From positions 1,674,001 to 1,738,000 of the forward strand of contig CM062384.1 in the NCBI GenBank assembly GCA_031310005.1: a stretch of DNA of 64,000 nucleotides, written 5' to 3'. Both the position numbers and the translations under genes were made by a program. Below are positions 1 to 12,417 of the stretch, piece after piece (position 1 is the first letter of the stretch; every line of letters starts with the position of its first letter). Below the pieces are notes generated by a model. The model was not told where the DNA came from, searched no databases, and was given only the letters and a program-made list of their open reading frames with translations. Source of the stretch: Dactylellina haptotyla (Eukaryota; Ascomycota; Orbiliomycetes; Orbiliales; Orbiliaceae).

Positions 1-765
1 GCATGGGTTTGCTTGGTTTTCGGTATTCGGAGGAGTATTTTATTGACTTTCTATTTCAAATTCGCACATAAATTAACAAAACGGGACCCAAATTACCGAG
101 ATTCAAAGCCAAACTAAGCATTTCCGGCATTTCCTTCTAAATCAAAGAGATATATCCACATGGGGGAAATCAAATATTAGGAACCTGACATTTATGATTC
201 TGCCTATGATTGCTACATAACCTGGAATAATCACATTGTTAATAAGATGTATTCTTATCGCCTCTAATTTCGAATCGATCACTTGGAATTTAACACCGGT
301 TTCACATGTTCTGATGTTCAGGGAGATTCTTCATGAATTTATAAATCTATACGTTAGATTTGTCTCGTAAACCAGCCGCGAAGCACGAAGCGTTAGATTG
401 TTAGGTGAACATATATATATATATATTTACAAATACGCAGTTGAGAAAGTATACCGACATTGTTATCATGTATATATCAGTATCGATGCCCATAATTTGC
501 GGGGGGTCTCCTTCAAAATTCCGATCCGTATGCTCGTATCAAGCTGGTCAGCTTGCAAGTTTGAATTCTGTTTGTGTTGTTGATCCTGGTACCTGACTGG
601 GTTTGGAAGCACCCGTTTTGTGTTGTAATGTTGTACGCAAAGACTAGTTGAAGGTCCTTTCGACGTCGCCTGCAACACAGGCTAATTTCAGCATCTCAAG
701 GTCCAGTTCTGGTCGTTAGGAGCATAGTTCTGTAGAGTCAGCCTTCACATACCATACCGCAACCA
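1..765. other. Intergenic, no gene recognised
   Basis: Only short overlapping open frames are present and none resembles a known family. There is an (AT)n-type run near 409-425. The stretch presumably holds the 3' flank of a gene outside the window and the promoter of COA1. Confidence 0.5.
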
Positions 766-1578
766 ATGCTTCCTCGGCTGGCGGTTCTCGCCAACCGCTC
801 TTGGCTGTCAAAAGGATGCTGGTCACGATATCAATCACGGATTCCCGTCCTACCACATCCGCCGCAGCCAGTCGTTTTCCGAAGGTCACTGATTGCCGCT
901 CCTAAGGAAGGTGGACCACCGCTGCTTGAGCGAAGCGCGGATCGAGAGTTACCTGGTATGCAACAGAAACAACCACAGTACCTTGATTTTCTCATATATA
1001 CGTTCTAAATTCCCGGCTAATCATCCCATATATTTTATAATAACTCCCGGGTTTTAATTCAACGCAGATGTAACTCCGAGCCGTAGCTATCTAATCCACA
1101 TACCGCTCTTCATCTTGTCAATGTACATCGCAGCCAATCTTCTCTTCAATTACCAGCGGTCCAATTCATCCGTCGTCTCATCGACCCTTTATGCGCTAAG
1201 GGTCAACCCAGACGCCAGAGAGGTTCTTGGTGATGAGATCTCGTTCAAGGCCAAGACGATACCATGGATTCGTGGTACAATGGACCAGCTACATGGGAAA
1301 ATCGATATTTCGTACAAGGTTATAGGAAAACGAGGAGAGGGCACTGTTCACTTCACAAGCGTTAGAGAAGGTGGAAGAGGTGGCAAGGTTTGTTCCCCTT
1401 TATCTACGACCGCCACTAGGCAAAGCGAAAACGCTTCCGTGTTCCTTGCTAGGAGAACGGAAACTAACATTACTTTACGCCCCAAATGTAGTTCAAAACA
1501 AAACGATGGGCATTGGAGCTTCCAACCGGGGAGACACGAGACCTCCTGGTGAGCGACACAGTTCTGGAAACTGACTGA
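766..1578 (+). CDS. COA1: Cytochrome c oxidase assembly factor 1 (Coa1 family)
   Basis: Coa1 is an inner mitochondrial membrane factor that helps mature Cox1 during complex IV assembly. Three exons (766-955, 1068-1387, 1492-1578) join in frame to 198 residues. The N-terminus is basic with hydrophobic residues (MLPRLAVLANRSWLSKGCW), as for a mitochondrial presequence. One membrane segment lies at about residues 71-90. The family core follows with LRVNPDAREVLGDEI and an IPWIRGTMDQLHGKIDI stretch. The last exon ends FKTKRWALELPTGETRDLL, the usual C-terminal block. Donors GTATGC and GTTTGT and both acceptors keep the frame. The start is the first ATG in frame with the presequence-like region. Length and block order fit fungal Coa1 well. 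Confidence 0.88.
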
Positions 1579-1930
1579 TCTTAGAAATATATCAACCTTA
1601 TCTTGTTACCCTTATTACTAGGACGGTCATGATTACGGCCATTAATCCAATTTGTATACAACTGTAACATATAAGGATTTTTTATATATATGGTTTATTC
1701 TTATTGGAATAGAAAGCATATCTTGGATCCTCTTCTATTAACTATTCGCACCTAGTACAGGAGGGAGGTATCATGTGCAATTACAAACTAATGATTGGTC
1801 TATCACGCCTTTTTCTTTTCTTCTCTCAAATGACCGCGCTAGAAATTGCACGCTGGAACTTCAGATAGCATGGTACTTTTTGGATGAAGTTTCGAAGATT
1901 GTTCAGACGGTCCGAATCTGGTTAACAGTT
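1579..1930. other. Convergent 3' spacer COA1/PHO81
   Basis: The 352 bp hold the 3' ends of two convergent genes. It is AT-rich around 1660-1745. I see no gene. Confidence 0.5.
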
Positions 1931-4900
1931 TCACATGTCAATGGTTTCGTTGAACCGCAATATTCCTTCTCTTAGGAAAACCCCATCAACCAAGTTTATC
2001 AAAGAAGCCGGATGAGGGTGCGTGATCGAATCAAGCACTTGCGATATTAACACGAGCCCTTCCGCCTTCACACTGCGTGTTAAAGCTGGTACCATTTCCT
2101 AAAGCTAAATTAGCAATCATGAATGAATGAAAAAAGGACAGAACGAACCCACCAATAGCCTCGCTGAACAGATCAATCCCATGAGATTGTTGTTCTTCGC
2201 CAATCTTACCGCTTCTTTTGTCGACATCGGAGAAACACTTCGATATTTAACAAGTTCAGGAGCAGAAAGGGAGTAATTTGCTGATGCAAGATCGGACTCA
2301 CTCAGACCATTGCAAAAGAAAACTGGGTCTAAGTTTGTATTTTCGTGGGGTCTTAGTACTACTCCCAAAACCAAAAATATAACATAAGGAAAGACCTACA
2401 ATTTGGTTGTTTCCAATTCAGAGCCGTACAAACACTTGGTTCAAAAGCTGAGAACATAATGGAACGAGCAGCTTCTGCAACATTCTCTCTAATTTCTCTC
2501 GCATGGTGGAAGACAGTGTTAAGGATGGCATCCACATAACGGTTTGGTTCCGCAAAAGCTGTGAGGTTTTTCTCCGTTACCTCCAGCTCATTTGGGTATA
2601 GGATGTGGAGGTTCATATTGATATCGATTGGAAGCAAAGATAGAACTTCTCCAAGAGATAAGAAAGAAGTTTGGAGTAGCTGGTAGAGGTCCTCGAGTGA
2701 CTTAAACGCTAATATATTCTCCTTCATAGCGTCGTCTGCCTTTTGCGTAAAGTGCAATCCAATGGTTTTGAATTGAGCTAGAGTGAGTGAGCATATTGGA
2801 ATATCGATTCCACAATATTGTATCGCCCAGGAGGGGAATAGTACTGGGATGTCATCCCTGGTAACTTGGACGAACAAGCGAACATAATCTCCGGAGAGGG
2901 AAGAGCCAGTAATGAGGGGGCGGGAATCAAATTGGCTAGTTGCCTTCCAGTATGGTGCAAAATGAGCGATCTCAAGTGGCATACCACCAAAGGGTTTGAT
3001 GATTTGGAAATCGAAAGAAAGTTGCCCAATTATCCGGGATCTGGAGTCATGGAGAGGGAGAACACAATGCCCACTGCTATTCGCAGTGTTGAATATCTGG
3101 GAAAGCGCTATCGTCCTTGCTATCATCTTCGTACCAAATGTAGGGTATATATCAAAATCAATAGCAAAAACCTCCAGAGAATCAATTTGGAATGAAACTA
3201 TTTTTGCGTCATCAGCAAGAGGAAGGAGCATATTTTTCGATATGACATCGGAGGATTTCGATGATACGGTCAACCGTGCAGCCGGGTATTTGCCTTGTTG
3301 GTAAAAGAAAATTGGATCTGAAGCCTTCTCCGTGAAAGTGAGCTGAACAAAGGTCTTCTTATCTAAGAAATTGTGCCCATAGCGTCTTAGGGGTAGGATT
3401 GGTGGAGGTAGTGCGAGATCCGGTATGCCGTCTGCATCTAAAACCATCTGGGCACTCGATTGAGTGGATGCTGGGGATGGGCGAAGGATTGGTGGTTCGA
3501 TAGGATCCACGCCCAAGATACCTCCTGCGTCGAACAAGATTTTCATGCATTCTAAGTGACCCTCCCAGGCAGAGTAGTATAATGCAGAGAGATTCTTCTC
3601 ATCTAAAAGATCAAGTCGCGCACCAGCACCTAAAAGAACTTTCAGGTTTTCAGTATTTCCTTCGCTCGCCGCATGAACCATAGGTGTCCAGCCGTTCAGT
3701 TTGTCAAACTCGTTCAGGTTAGCACCAAAAGATTGGAGAGTCACCAAGAGTGAAGATGCGTGCTTCCGTCGAGCGACGTGGTGTTGAGGGAAAAGGCCTT
3801 CGGCGTCAGGAAGTATATGAGCGCCACTCCTGAGCAAAACCTCCGCGATTTCTACCAAGCCATGTTGACATGCCAGATTCAAAGGAATATAGTCTTTATC
3901 GCTAGCAGGGTTTATCCGAGCCTTGTATTTGATAAGAACTTCAACACTTGATAGTTGGTGGTGGTGGAGCGCATGGATCAATGGCGTAAAATTATCCAAA
4001 TCCATACTGTCCAATGTCTTCGGCCCAGCAGCCAACAGAGCTTCCAAAATATCCACGTGGCCATGCATGGCAGCATAATGCAGGGGTAGCCTCCCATACG
4101 CGTCAGATTGCCCAACATCCACCTGCGCTGATAAAAGTGTGCCAATGATTGAGAATCTTCCAGTATTTGCGGCTTCATGCAGAGCATTTCTTTCGTTAAT
4201 ATCATCCCTTGCTTTTAGATCAACGTAACTTGATTTCGACAGGACTTCTAAACACTCCGGTGAAGCTTCTACAATACCGGAGAAAAATGCGCGTGTGAGA
4301 ATATCCTTCCCTGTTGGCGAAGATTCCAATGTCCGCACTATCTCCGACAATCCTGCAACATTTCCGGAAGCAATTGTTCGAGACAATTCCGCCTGCGCGT
4401 CAGAATATGTTGCTTGGACCTCGCTGTCGCCACCTGAGAAATTATCCCTGTTAAATGTTATACTCTCGCCCTCTGCCCAGGCTTCTAGCTCCAGCAAACT
4501 CGTGGTTGCCTTGTCGGACAGTTCGCTAATCACATCTCGATTGAAGCATGGCTGTACCTCAATAGCTCTCGAAAGATAAAGTTCCTTGGTCCTCGACTAC
4601 CGTAATTGTGTTAAGATGGGTTGCGGCCCGCATCATTAAGAAAAACCTATACTTGCAAAAACTTACTTTAGAGGATTTATCCCACTGCAGCTTGTCAGAA
4701 AGTCCTTGGAATCAACGTCCTTTGTTTCTTCATTTTGACCAGACGCTCAAAATGGAAAAGCATGAGAGTTTCGCAGTACCTTTTTCAATATTTTTGAGAA
4801 ACCTGTTGCATTTAACTCGACAAATTGCTAAAACAACACAACCAGCGGGAACTGTTAGTGACTTTGAGGTGATTGAAATAAAATACTAAGGATATTGCTG

Positions 4901-5673
4901 GCCCATGAAGCCTGCGCCTGTACCTGCAACTTATTCAAGTCAACTCCAAACTGATGAAACCCCTCTTGCAAAGTGACGAGCATAGTGGAATTTTTGGCGG
5001 CGGCATCGGTTCGCGATTGTATTGCATCCTTTTTCTCAATTAGTGTTCGGAGCCTGACTGTAAGCTGTCGAGTTTTTGGGAAGTTATGTTAGTGGCTAAC
5101 CTGAGGCACAATAAGTATTTTGCTATTATCAAACATACCTCATCCTGTTTCTGAAGGTAGAAGGCATTGACTTTCTCGATTTCACGATCCTGCAGAAACT
5201 ATATCAGCATAATACGAAACCTTCGGAGAAACCGTTGCCACTAGCATTAACATACGAGTCTGAAGAAAAAAGTGGTTTTGTTTGCGTGAAGAGCAGCTTG
5301 TGGGTCGTTGAGAATTTCTCCCTCGGGTGTCCGAATCGGTAAACTAGTTCCCGAGCGTATGCTCCTCGAACTGGAAGCGAGTTGTTTAATCAACTATCGA
5401 GAAACAAGATGCGATATTAGTTTCGACACTATAATCAAAAGCTCTAAGGACGCCCAAGCGCGAAGTTTAAATGATGCAGGCAGAGCTTCTGGAGAGTTCC
5501 GACATTGATACAACCTTCTTCAAGCCTTTATAATTTACAAAGCTCGCCGCATACTCCGGTATGTCCAGCTGTCGCTTTTGTAAATGCTTCCCGAACTTCC
5601 TAAAAGTACAAAGGGGAGATAAATCTGGTCAGCCCAAGTATCCAGAATGGTATGCGTAGAAAGAGCAACACAT
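1931..5673 (-). CDS. PHO81: PHO81/NUC-2-type SPX-ankyrin CDK inhibitor
   Basis: Pho81 (NUC-2 in Neurospora) inhibits the Pho80-Pho85 cyclin-CDK when phosphate is low; its SPX domain senses inositol pyrophosphates. Reading the minus strand, exons assemble to about 1,007 residues. The N-terminal SPX starts KFGKHLQKRQLDIPEYAASF and continues through EIEKVNAFYLQKQDE and an ATGFSKILKKWDKSSK block to about residue 180. Ankyrin repeats occupy roughly residues 290-520 (for example GRLPLHYAAMHGHVDILEAL). A degenerate glycerophosphodiester-phosphodiesterase-like region fills the C-terminus and ends GILRFNETIDM. The last two introns are 2329-2399 and 2099-2152, and the long ankyrin exon is 2400-4596. 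The start codon appears split by an intron (AT at 5673-5672, then G at 5599). That two-base placement is the weakest point, whereas the SPX exons themselves are clear. Confidence 0.9.
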
Positions 5674-8615
5674 CTAGGAAGTTTTGAAACTGGGTGAAAG
5701 TGGATGGCGAAAGAGTAGAGGAACAGAGATATCGACGATACCCCATCAATGCTACAGGAGAAGACGAAGAGGTATTGTAATAGGGCCCTTGGCTCCGGTA
5801 TATTTAAACCGCTTGATATAGCTTTTCGACAGGCGAAACATCCCGGCAGTGTTTAGAGGGGAGTGGAAGAGTCAGGATCCTACATTTTGGCAGAAAAGGG
5901 CTAATAAAACAAGAGGCGAGAAGGGAAGGTGTGCCTGGTTGCAAAGCCGGGTGAATTGAAAACCGTGCGGGCGTTTTCGAAGAGAAATATAGTTGAAAAA
6001 AAAAAAGCGACTGCTGAAAGGTTCGATATATCTTGGTGAATACTCCGGGCGGGTTGGCCGTCAGAAACGTTGATTGCGCCTCGTGTATGACATAGCAAAC
6101 GATGATTCGAGGAGTGAGTCCCTCTCTGCAGCTCGTAAAAAAGAACCAAAAGTAAGTAAGTAGGTATGACTGTATGTATGTACCAGATCGCTGTTTGTTG
6201 TGTCGATTAACTACTGGAGAGGTGCAATTGGGAGGGGCTTCGGATTCGAAACAAGCTGGAGATAATAATGTGGGAGCGGGAAGTGGGCTGTTCTCTAAAG
6301 GTGCTTATTGGGTATATCAGGTTGGAGCTGTGACGACTCGTCCCCAAAATGGGCTCCTCCGAAAGTTGACAATGAGCTGGTCAACGAACTTGAACGTTTG
6401 GAGCTTAGAGTCTTCGAGCTCCTCGGCAGGCCAAGGGTCGAGTTACTTTCGTTTTGCGTAAGGGTTAACTGGTAGACCGGGCTGTTGAGCGGGTGGGTCA
6501 CCTGCAGTTCCTGAATCTGGGCGCACCTGCAGGATTCAAAGGCGACTTTCGGAATCTGCAGGTGGGAAACCTCACACTAACCGCCGCAAAATCAAGGATG
6601 CCGAAGCGCTCTGGAAGGGGTCAGATTAGTGAGAGTTTTGGGATAGGACTTGCGCCCTGCAGTAGCAAGCGCGAGCGAGCCTTGGGTAGAAGAAAGAGTA
6701 GGTCTCAATACGGGCTTGGGACACGGGTCTGTGTGACTTTGGAAGGCATTGCTGTCAATTGGAAGCTCCAAATAAGAGTCTCAGGTTGAATTCTCGGGCG
6801 AGCTTTTAGATGAGGGCGCTGGGTAACCCCTCAGATTGCTATTTGCCAGCAGGATTGCAACGAGCGTCCAGGAAAAAGGCTATTTGGTAGCCGTGTGGCC
6901 CATACGGGTGGAGGTAGATCTCTCTAGGACTTACTGGCGTTGGGCTCAAAGATATGAGGTATCAGTATACGGGCTCGGGCGTCGAACGAGCGCTGCAGCT
7001 GGAATGAGGAAAGAAAAAAGATGTGACACTGGCAGATGGAAGACTTGCTTGCAGAGCTGGACCGGGGAAAGCGGAGAAGGACTTCTCGAGCGAGATAGGC
7101 ACTCGTCCAAATAATGTCAGGTAGTTTAATCGTGATGGGTTAATTTGCTATTAGACGACGTGCGTATCGCTAGACGCTCGATGGAGGGGGCAGCCCAGAG
7201 ACCAGAGCTCCGGGACCGACCAGCACAGCCAGCTCGCTACCCAGGCCAACTTTGTTCCCGAGGTCCTGAGCTGAGCTCTTTGCTTCGCTTAGAGACGGCG
7301 GCGACGACGACGGGGCCGACGGCGATGGATCGTCTGTGGACTTCAGTTTCTTGGAGTTGATATCGATGGGTTTCGGCACCACTCGCTATGGGCGATATAC
7401 AGACACGAACAGAGCGGAACTTCAAAGGCGCCTACGAAGAGACTCCGAATCTCGCCGGGGACACTGGTTTGAATACCGGCACCAAAGAGAGCAGCTCCTG
7501 TCACTCAACCAGCGCTCGGGCTAGATCCAAGGGAGAAGAAAGAAAGAGCGAGCAGGAGGACCTGTTTCGACGCTGCCAACTGCCGGGTGTTGTTTTTTCG
7601 ATGTCCAGGTTCCGCAGAACACTTGGCGTTGTGCAAGGAGATTTTATTCTTCCAATCAGGCCGCTAAGTCGAAAAACGTGGGCGGTTTCCAGTCCCGGAC
7701 GTCCTTTCCCGGGTGCTGGACCCACTAACCGGCGACGGTTTAGCGCGGTGCTTGTGACATGATGACCTGGAGAAGTCGAATGCCGACGGGCTTCTCCGCG
7801 GGTGCCAGAAGCTCGAGGTCCGTCTCCGCAAAAGAGTTTAAGCAGAAGGCGGAATGTCATGTACATCGAACTGTTGTCTCGTAAACCACATGCCGTCCTA
7901 GGCCTGCGAAGATCGAACTGGCCATTTTGTAATTTTATCACGAAATACTTCGCTAGGGGTGACATTGCTACGATACCGCTACATCTCTCACAAGCAAAAG
8001 TCAACGGAACAAGCTTAGAATGCCCAATTCGCATATATTAATCCAGAATGATTCGTTCCAAAAGGAGCAAGTTGAGCCAAAAGGGCGAGTTAGGAAACGA
8101 GTGGCCCATCATATCAAGTCTTCAAATGGCGAAATAGGAATAGCCGGCATGTTACAGAAGGAGATGTAAAGTACACAGATACATAACGAACATGAGATTC
8201 GATAACGAAGTCGAATACCATGCCCAACGAAATCAGGAAAGCGCATTTTCCGCCCCAATAACATAACAGAAAGGGAAAACCAGAAAGCAAAGCTATGCGA
8301 CCCCACAGGACAAAGGGGAAAAAAAAAAGAAAATCATCGTATGCTGCAGCTCCAATTGCGCAGTATTCAGAAATTAGGTAGTAGTGGTGATCAGCTCGTT
8401 GAACTAATATGTGCCAGTAATGCCAAGGTAACAATAGCCTCAAAACTTAGAGTAGTATGATATAAACTTAGTGCTGCTGCTATGAAGGCACCAGGGAAAA
8501 GAGAAAGCGAAAAGTAAAACGGAAGTAAGAAGGGGGCGTAAAGAAAAAAAAGAAAAAAAAAGAAGAAAAAAAAAAGGGAAATGAATGGAGTGGACGAGCT
8601 TTTATATATGAAAAT
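5674..8615. other. Long non-coding stretch upstream of PHO81
   Basis: This 2.9 kb stretch separates the 5' end of PHO81 from the 3' end of the next gene. It contains several overlapping open frames of 60-177 codons on both strands with no recognisable family, no convincing intron-linked extension and low-complexity composition. A 9-base element recurs three times at 6499-6564. A-rich tracts occur at about 5997-6006 and 8540-8577. It may be a long PHO81 leader or promoter, or carry non-coding transcripts. Confidence 0.45.
6499..6564. repeat. Three copies of CACCTGCAG, two direct and one inverted
   Basis: CACCTGCAG occurs at 6499-6507 and 6524-6532, and its reverse complement CTGCAGGTG at 6556-6564. 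The core CACCTG is an E-box-type hexamer. The element lies about 0.83-0.89 kb upstream of the inferred PHO81 start. That it is regulatory is inference. Confidence 0.5.
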
Positions 8616-10129
8616 TTAAAAGTTTTGCGCAATACCACTATTTCCCTGCCGCGGCATTTGGGCATAGTGATGATCTGGTGGGGTTTCGATTCGAGTATTC
8701 CGCCGCGCACCAACTTGTTGAATCATCGGAGGGGATTGATGATAGCCTTGCTCCGGGCCGTGTTCGGGGTAGTCGTATTCGCCACCATAAGGGTTGGCGA
8801 CATCATTATAGTAATCGTTTCCTTCGGTTGTGTAAGGATGCATATAGGCATTGCTCCCGCCGCCTACATGCCCATCGCTTCCCTCCGAGTGCCTAGTTGC
8901 ATTTGTGTAGCGGGATGAAGCTACCGAATCACCACGGTGAAGTCCATCATCTAGCTCACTCGGCCCTGTTGGAACGGGCGCGCCAATTGTGCTAGAATCG
9001 GCCGTACTAGGTCTCTGAGTCGGGCTAGAGAGAAGAGGCGAGTGCGAGTGCCGATCTTGGTTCGGCTTCGGATCTTCCTCGGACTGGGCAGCGCCAATAG
9101 CAGTTAACCCAGCAGCCACAGGTACAGCGCCTCCGGCTACTGGGGATCCGTACAATTCGGGCTGAGCGGGAGCGGGGGTTATGTACTGCTGTCTTCCGTT
9201 GACACCACCTTCAGAGTATGACGTATTCCCGTATCCGGTGCCGGTTGTGTTGCTTGTTGCCCCGGTTGACAATGGCGCGCTTGCCTTGCGCCCACCAGCA
9301 GTGTTCCCCCACCCACGATAACCGGCGTCAGTCTCCGCCATGTCTCCTCCGTGACTTGCTGCAGCGCCCGCTCCCATGACGGCGTTTCCGGGCCCAGAAA
9401 GATCATTATTTGGATTGTATCCGTATTCCTCGACCTCTTTCCTCCGCATCTCCTCACTATCCTTGCGTTTCTTATATCTCCTCCAGAAGAATATACCCAG
9501 GAATGCAATGAGGACAACAGCGAATATGGGAATTATGATAGCAATGGCGATTTTGGCTGGCTGACTCAAGCCCCCGCCTCCAGTAGAGGGAATTGCAGTA
9601 GCAGATATTGTCGAAGATGTGCTGGATGAGGAAGTTTTGGTGGAGCTGATTGGCAGGCTTGTAGATGATTGTTCGGTGTTGATAGACGTTGTTGTGAGGG
9701 TTATGGTTGTGTCACTACCTCCGTCAGTTGGTGTGACTGTGATTACGGTAACAGGAGGTGCTGATGTGGATGAAGGCTCCGTCGTGGATTGCTCCGTACT
9801 CGATGGCGGTTCCGTGGTCGATGACGGTGGCTCCGTCGTAGAGGATGGCGCTTCGGTCGTTGATGTATCTGGTAGAGTGGTAGTGGTCTCGGGAGGAGGG
9901 GGTGTAGTAGTGGAGGGCAGATCTGTTGGGCTCGTGGTTGAAGATTCTCCCGGGAGGGAGGTCGACGACTCGGCCGGAGGGGTGGTCGAAGTGCCGGGCA
10001 GTGTTAGCTCCGTGGACGTTGGGTTCGTCGGAGACGAAGCGGTGGCACCTTCAGTGCATGAAATTTAGCAAGATCCTAAAAGAGAGATGCATACTTGATC
10101 AAGATATTTTGCTTACCAGTATCCGACAT
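8616..10129 (-). CDS. S/T/P-rich single-pass membrane protein, Mid2-like layout
   Basis: Exons 10117-10129 and 8616-10048 join in frame to 481 residues. The first exon codes only MSDT plus one base. Residues 5 to about 165 are almost entirely Ser, Thr and Pro with repeats such as STTEPPSSTTEPPSS, typical of a heavily O-mannosylated extracellular stem. One membrane helix follows (KIAIAIIIPIFAVVLIAFLG, about 170-190). Then comes a basic stop-transfer stretch RRYKKRKDSEEMRRKEVEEY and a roughly 290-residue Gly/Ser/Asn-rich tail ending in a conserved-looking NTRIETPPDHHY segment. No cleavable signal peptide is seen, so the protein is probably inserted N-terminus out by the helix itself. This layout is shared by fungal cell-wall stress sensors (Mid2/Wsc type), but I see no Cys-rich WSC domain. 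A sensor role is inference. Confidence 0.8.
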
Positions 10130-10411
10130 GGCTGTAGGTCGATTTCCTTATACAAGGCGCCCGGCCCGAAAAAGCAGTCAAGAAAGCAACGACGTAGTTG
10201 CGTGACAGTGGTTGGTGGTGTTGCGCGCCCAGTCCGATATGAAGGGAGTTGGAGGCGCGAATCAACAACAACCGAATGCGTCGACCCTTTGGTTTAAAAG
10301 ATGCTGAGAGAAGTGACGACCAAGTGGGAAAAGAGAAAGTCTGAGGTCCAGAGGGTTGTCCGGGACGAGCAAGCTAGCGGTTACGAGGAAAAAAGAGGAG
10401 AAAAGAGGAGG

Positions 10412-10443
10412 AAGGAGTAGGAGGAGGAGGAGGAGGAGGAGGA
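10412..10443. repeat. (AGG)n microsatellite
   Basis: A run of AGG trinucleotides lies within a longer homopurine tract upstream of the 8.6-10.1 kb membrane protein gene. Confidence 0.8.
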
Positions 10444-10642
10444 GGGAAAGAGGGCGAGAGAAAAAGGATGACGGAGGCTCGGCCCCTCGAAATTGCGTCG
10501 AATCTGAATTCGAACAAAACAGGTCTGACGCAGATTGAATTATATATTTTTATATTGGTCGTCGCTGTGCTGTGCTGGGTAATAAACGCGGATGCGGCCG
10601 GAGGTATTTGGTCGGCGGAAATTTTAAAGGGAAGAAGATAAC

Positions 10643-10668
10643 AATAATAATAATAATAATAATAATAG
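10643..10668. repeat. (AAT)n microsatellite
   Basis: A run of about eight AAT units on the plus strand in the same non-coding region. Confidence 0.8.
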
Positions 10669-12417
10669 AAGAATATTTTGTTTTTGAAAAAAACACTACG
10701 ACGCCGCAATTGCCAGTGAGCGAGCCCGGAGAACAATAATAAATGTTGCAGGAGCGGGAAAATGCTCGCGGGTGTGCAAAGAATTGGAATTGGAATAAGT
10801 CGAAACGGGGGAGGGAGAGGGAGAGGGAGAGAGGACCCGCGAATATATTTCGTGAGGTTCGCGATGGGGAGGGGTGAGCGAAGGGGAGAGGAGGCAGAAG
10901 GGAGTGACGAAGCGGTTGTTGTTGGAAGAGGAGAGGAAGGGGCGGTGTTGGCTGGCGGAACCCGACATCAATCCCACAGCAAGAGACCGACTGACACATT
11001 CAGCCTGCTTCATCCCGTTCGGATTGCACATTTTGCATTTTGATATCAAAGAAGCAGGTGCCGAACGGCCGTAATCATAATAACAGCAGTACCCAGCAGG
11101 GAGCCTCCTGCAAGGCCGAGACGGCCGACCCACGTTTCCCAGCGCTTCCCTTCGCTTCTTTTCCTTCTTTTGCCCGCGTGTTTAAAAGTCACAATGGCAC
11201 GCTGGTTGGTTGATCGCACCGCACGTACCAGTACTTGGTCCGCCGGAGGCATGCGTGCATCGCAGATTGCTCCAGCTTTGGACACCCGCCGCCACGACGG
11301 AACACAATAAGGTGCCCGGACATGCGCAAGAATCACGCCCTTCAACCAGATCGCTTTTACTTGACGTGGACGCCCATGTATGTCTAGTGTTACCACAATT
11401 GGACACTCGCTCACTCTGGATCCAAAACTATGTTATGGCGGTAACTGAGCTGCGGACTCTTTGAGAGACATGTTTCCTCAAGCTCCCTCAAATTCAAGTT
11501 CTAAAGGGGGGGAGTGAAAATTTTCTAGCTTGTTGTTCTAATGCGAATGCAATATCCGCACATGTGACGTGCCTTCCATCTGCGTAAATTTAGCATCAGG
11601 AATGGGAGTTTGTTCTGCTGTCCCCCAAAGTGGTAATCCACGTCCTGTTCATGTTGTTGAGCGAGCGAATGATCGAAAACATTCCAGATCTTGGCACAAA
11701 GCCTGATGACAGGGGCCAAGCATGTAACGCAGCCGTTACAGTTTGATGAATCGAAATTATTCACGCCGGGAAACAGGCACGATACACCTAACTACCTACG
11801 CCGGCCCAGCTTTCCCAGGCGTAAACAACAGATCTTCCCACGGAAACGATTGCGAATGGGGAACGGCAAGTTGTCTTAGAAACAATTTCAAGCCGAGGAA
11901 ACTTTTCGTCTTGATCACACTATATTTTCGAAGAAAAACATGCACCTCTCTCTCATTGGAACGACAGCCAGCACCGACCCGACCCAAATTGAAGTAAGCA
12001 GTAAATGATAAATGAAAGCGGGTAGGGATATATATACCTTAGTGGGAGAATCGACTAAAATAAGTCTCAAAGTTAAAACAAAGATTTAGTTACGATTTGC
12101 TAGCTTATCTGAAGCGTGCTGTACAGAAGCAATACGCGACAAAAAAGGAACGGCCCTTATACAGAATATTCAATAAAGACATCATTAGGTAATTTTAAAG
12201 ACGATGTGTATGCTAGACTAGATATATGTATACATGTGCTCCAATATAGACGCCGATACCCCGGCAGCGGCTACGTGTACGCATGAGCGCGAGAATGATC
12301 TAAGCCAGTGAGATAAAGTGTAAAGGGAAAGTGGACTATAGCAATAAAATCGGAAAAGCTTGGTATTGATACAGTAGCAGAAACGTGGCATCATACATTG
12401 GGGAGGAACGATAGCTT

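Larger units (their letters stand above)
10130..12417. other. Long 5' region with purine-rich tracts and microsatellites
   Basis: The 2.3 kb between two minus-strand genes holds no recognisable gene. The plus strand is strongly purine-rich at 10380-10470 and 10800-10960, so the minus (sense) strand is pyrimidine-rich, as in many fungal promoters and leaders. An (AGG)n run lies at about 10412-10443 and an (AAT)n run at about 10643-10668. Open frames here are low-complexity and are not called. Confidence 0.5.

Noticed and set aside
7501-8034. 177-codon open frame on the minus strand, with a 124-codon plus-strand frame at 7388-7762
   Set aside because: They overlap on opposite strands, have biased composition, show no known family and no splice-linked extension. 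A similarity search would be decisive.
9619-10068. 149-codon plus-strand open frame rich in Val, Asp and Ser
   Set aside because: It is the antisense image of the Ser/Thr-rich repeats of the minus-strand membrane protein.
10374-10999. Low-complexity minus-strand frames rich in Pro, Tyr and Ser
   Set aside because: They translate homopyrimidine tracts and AAT repeats in a promoter region.
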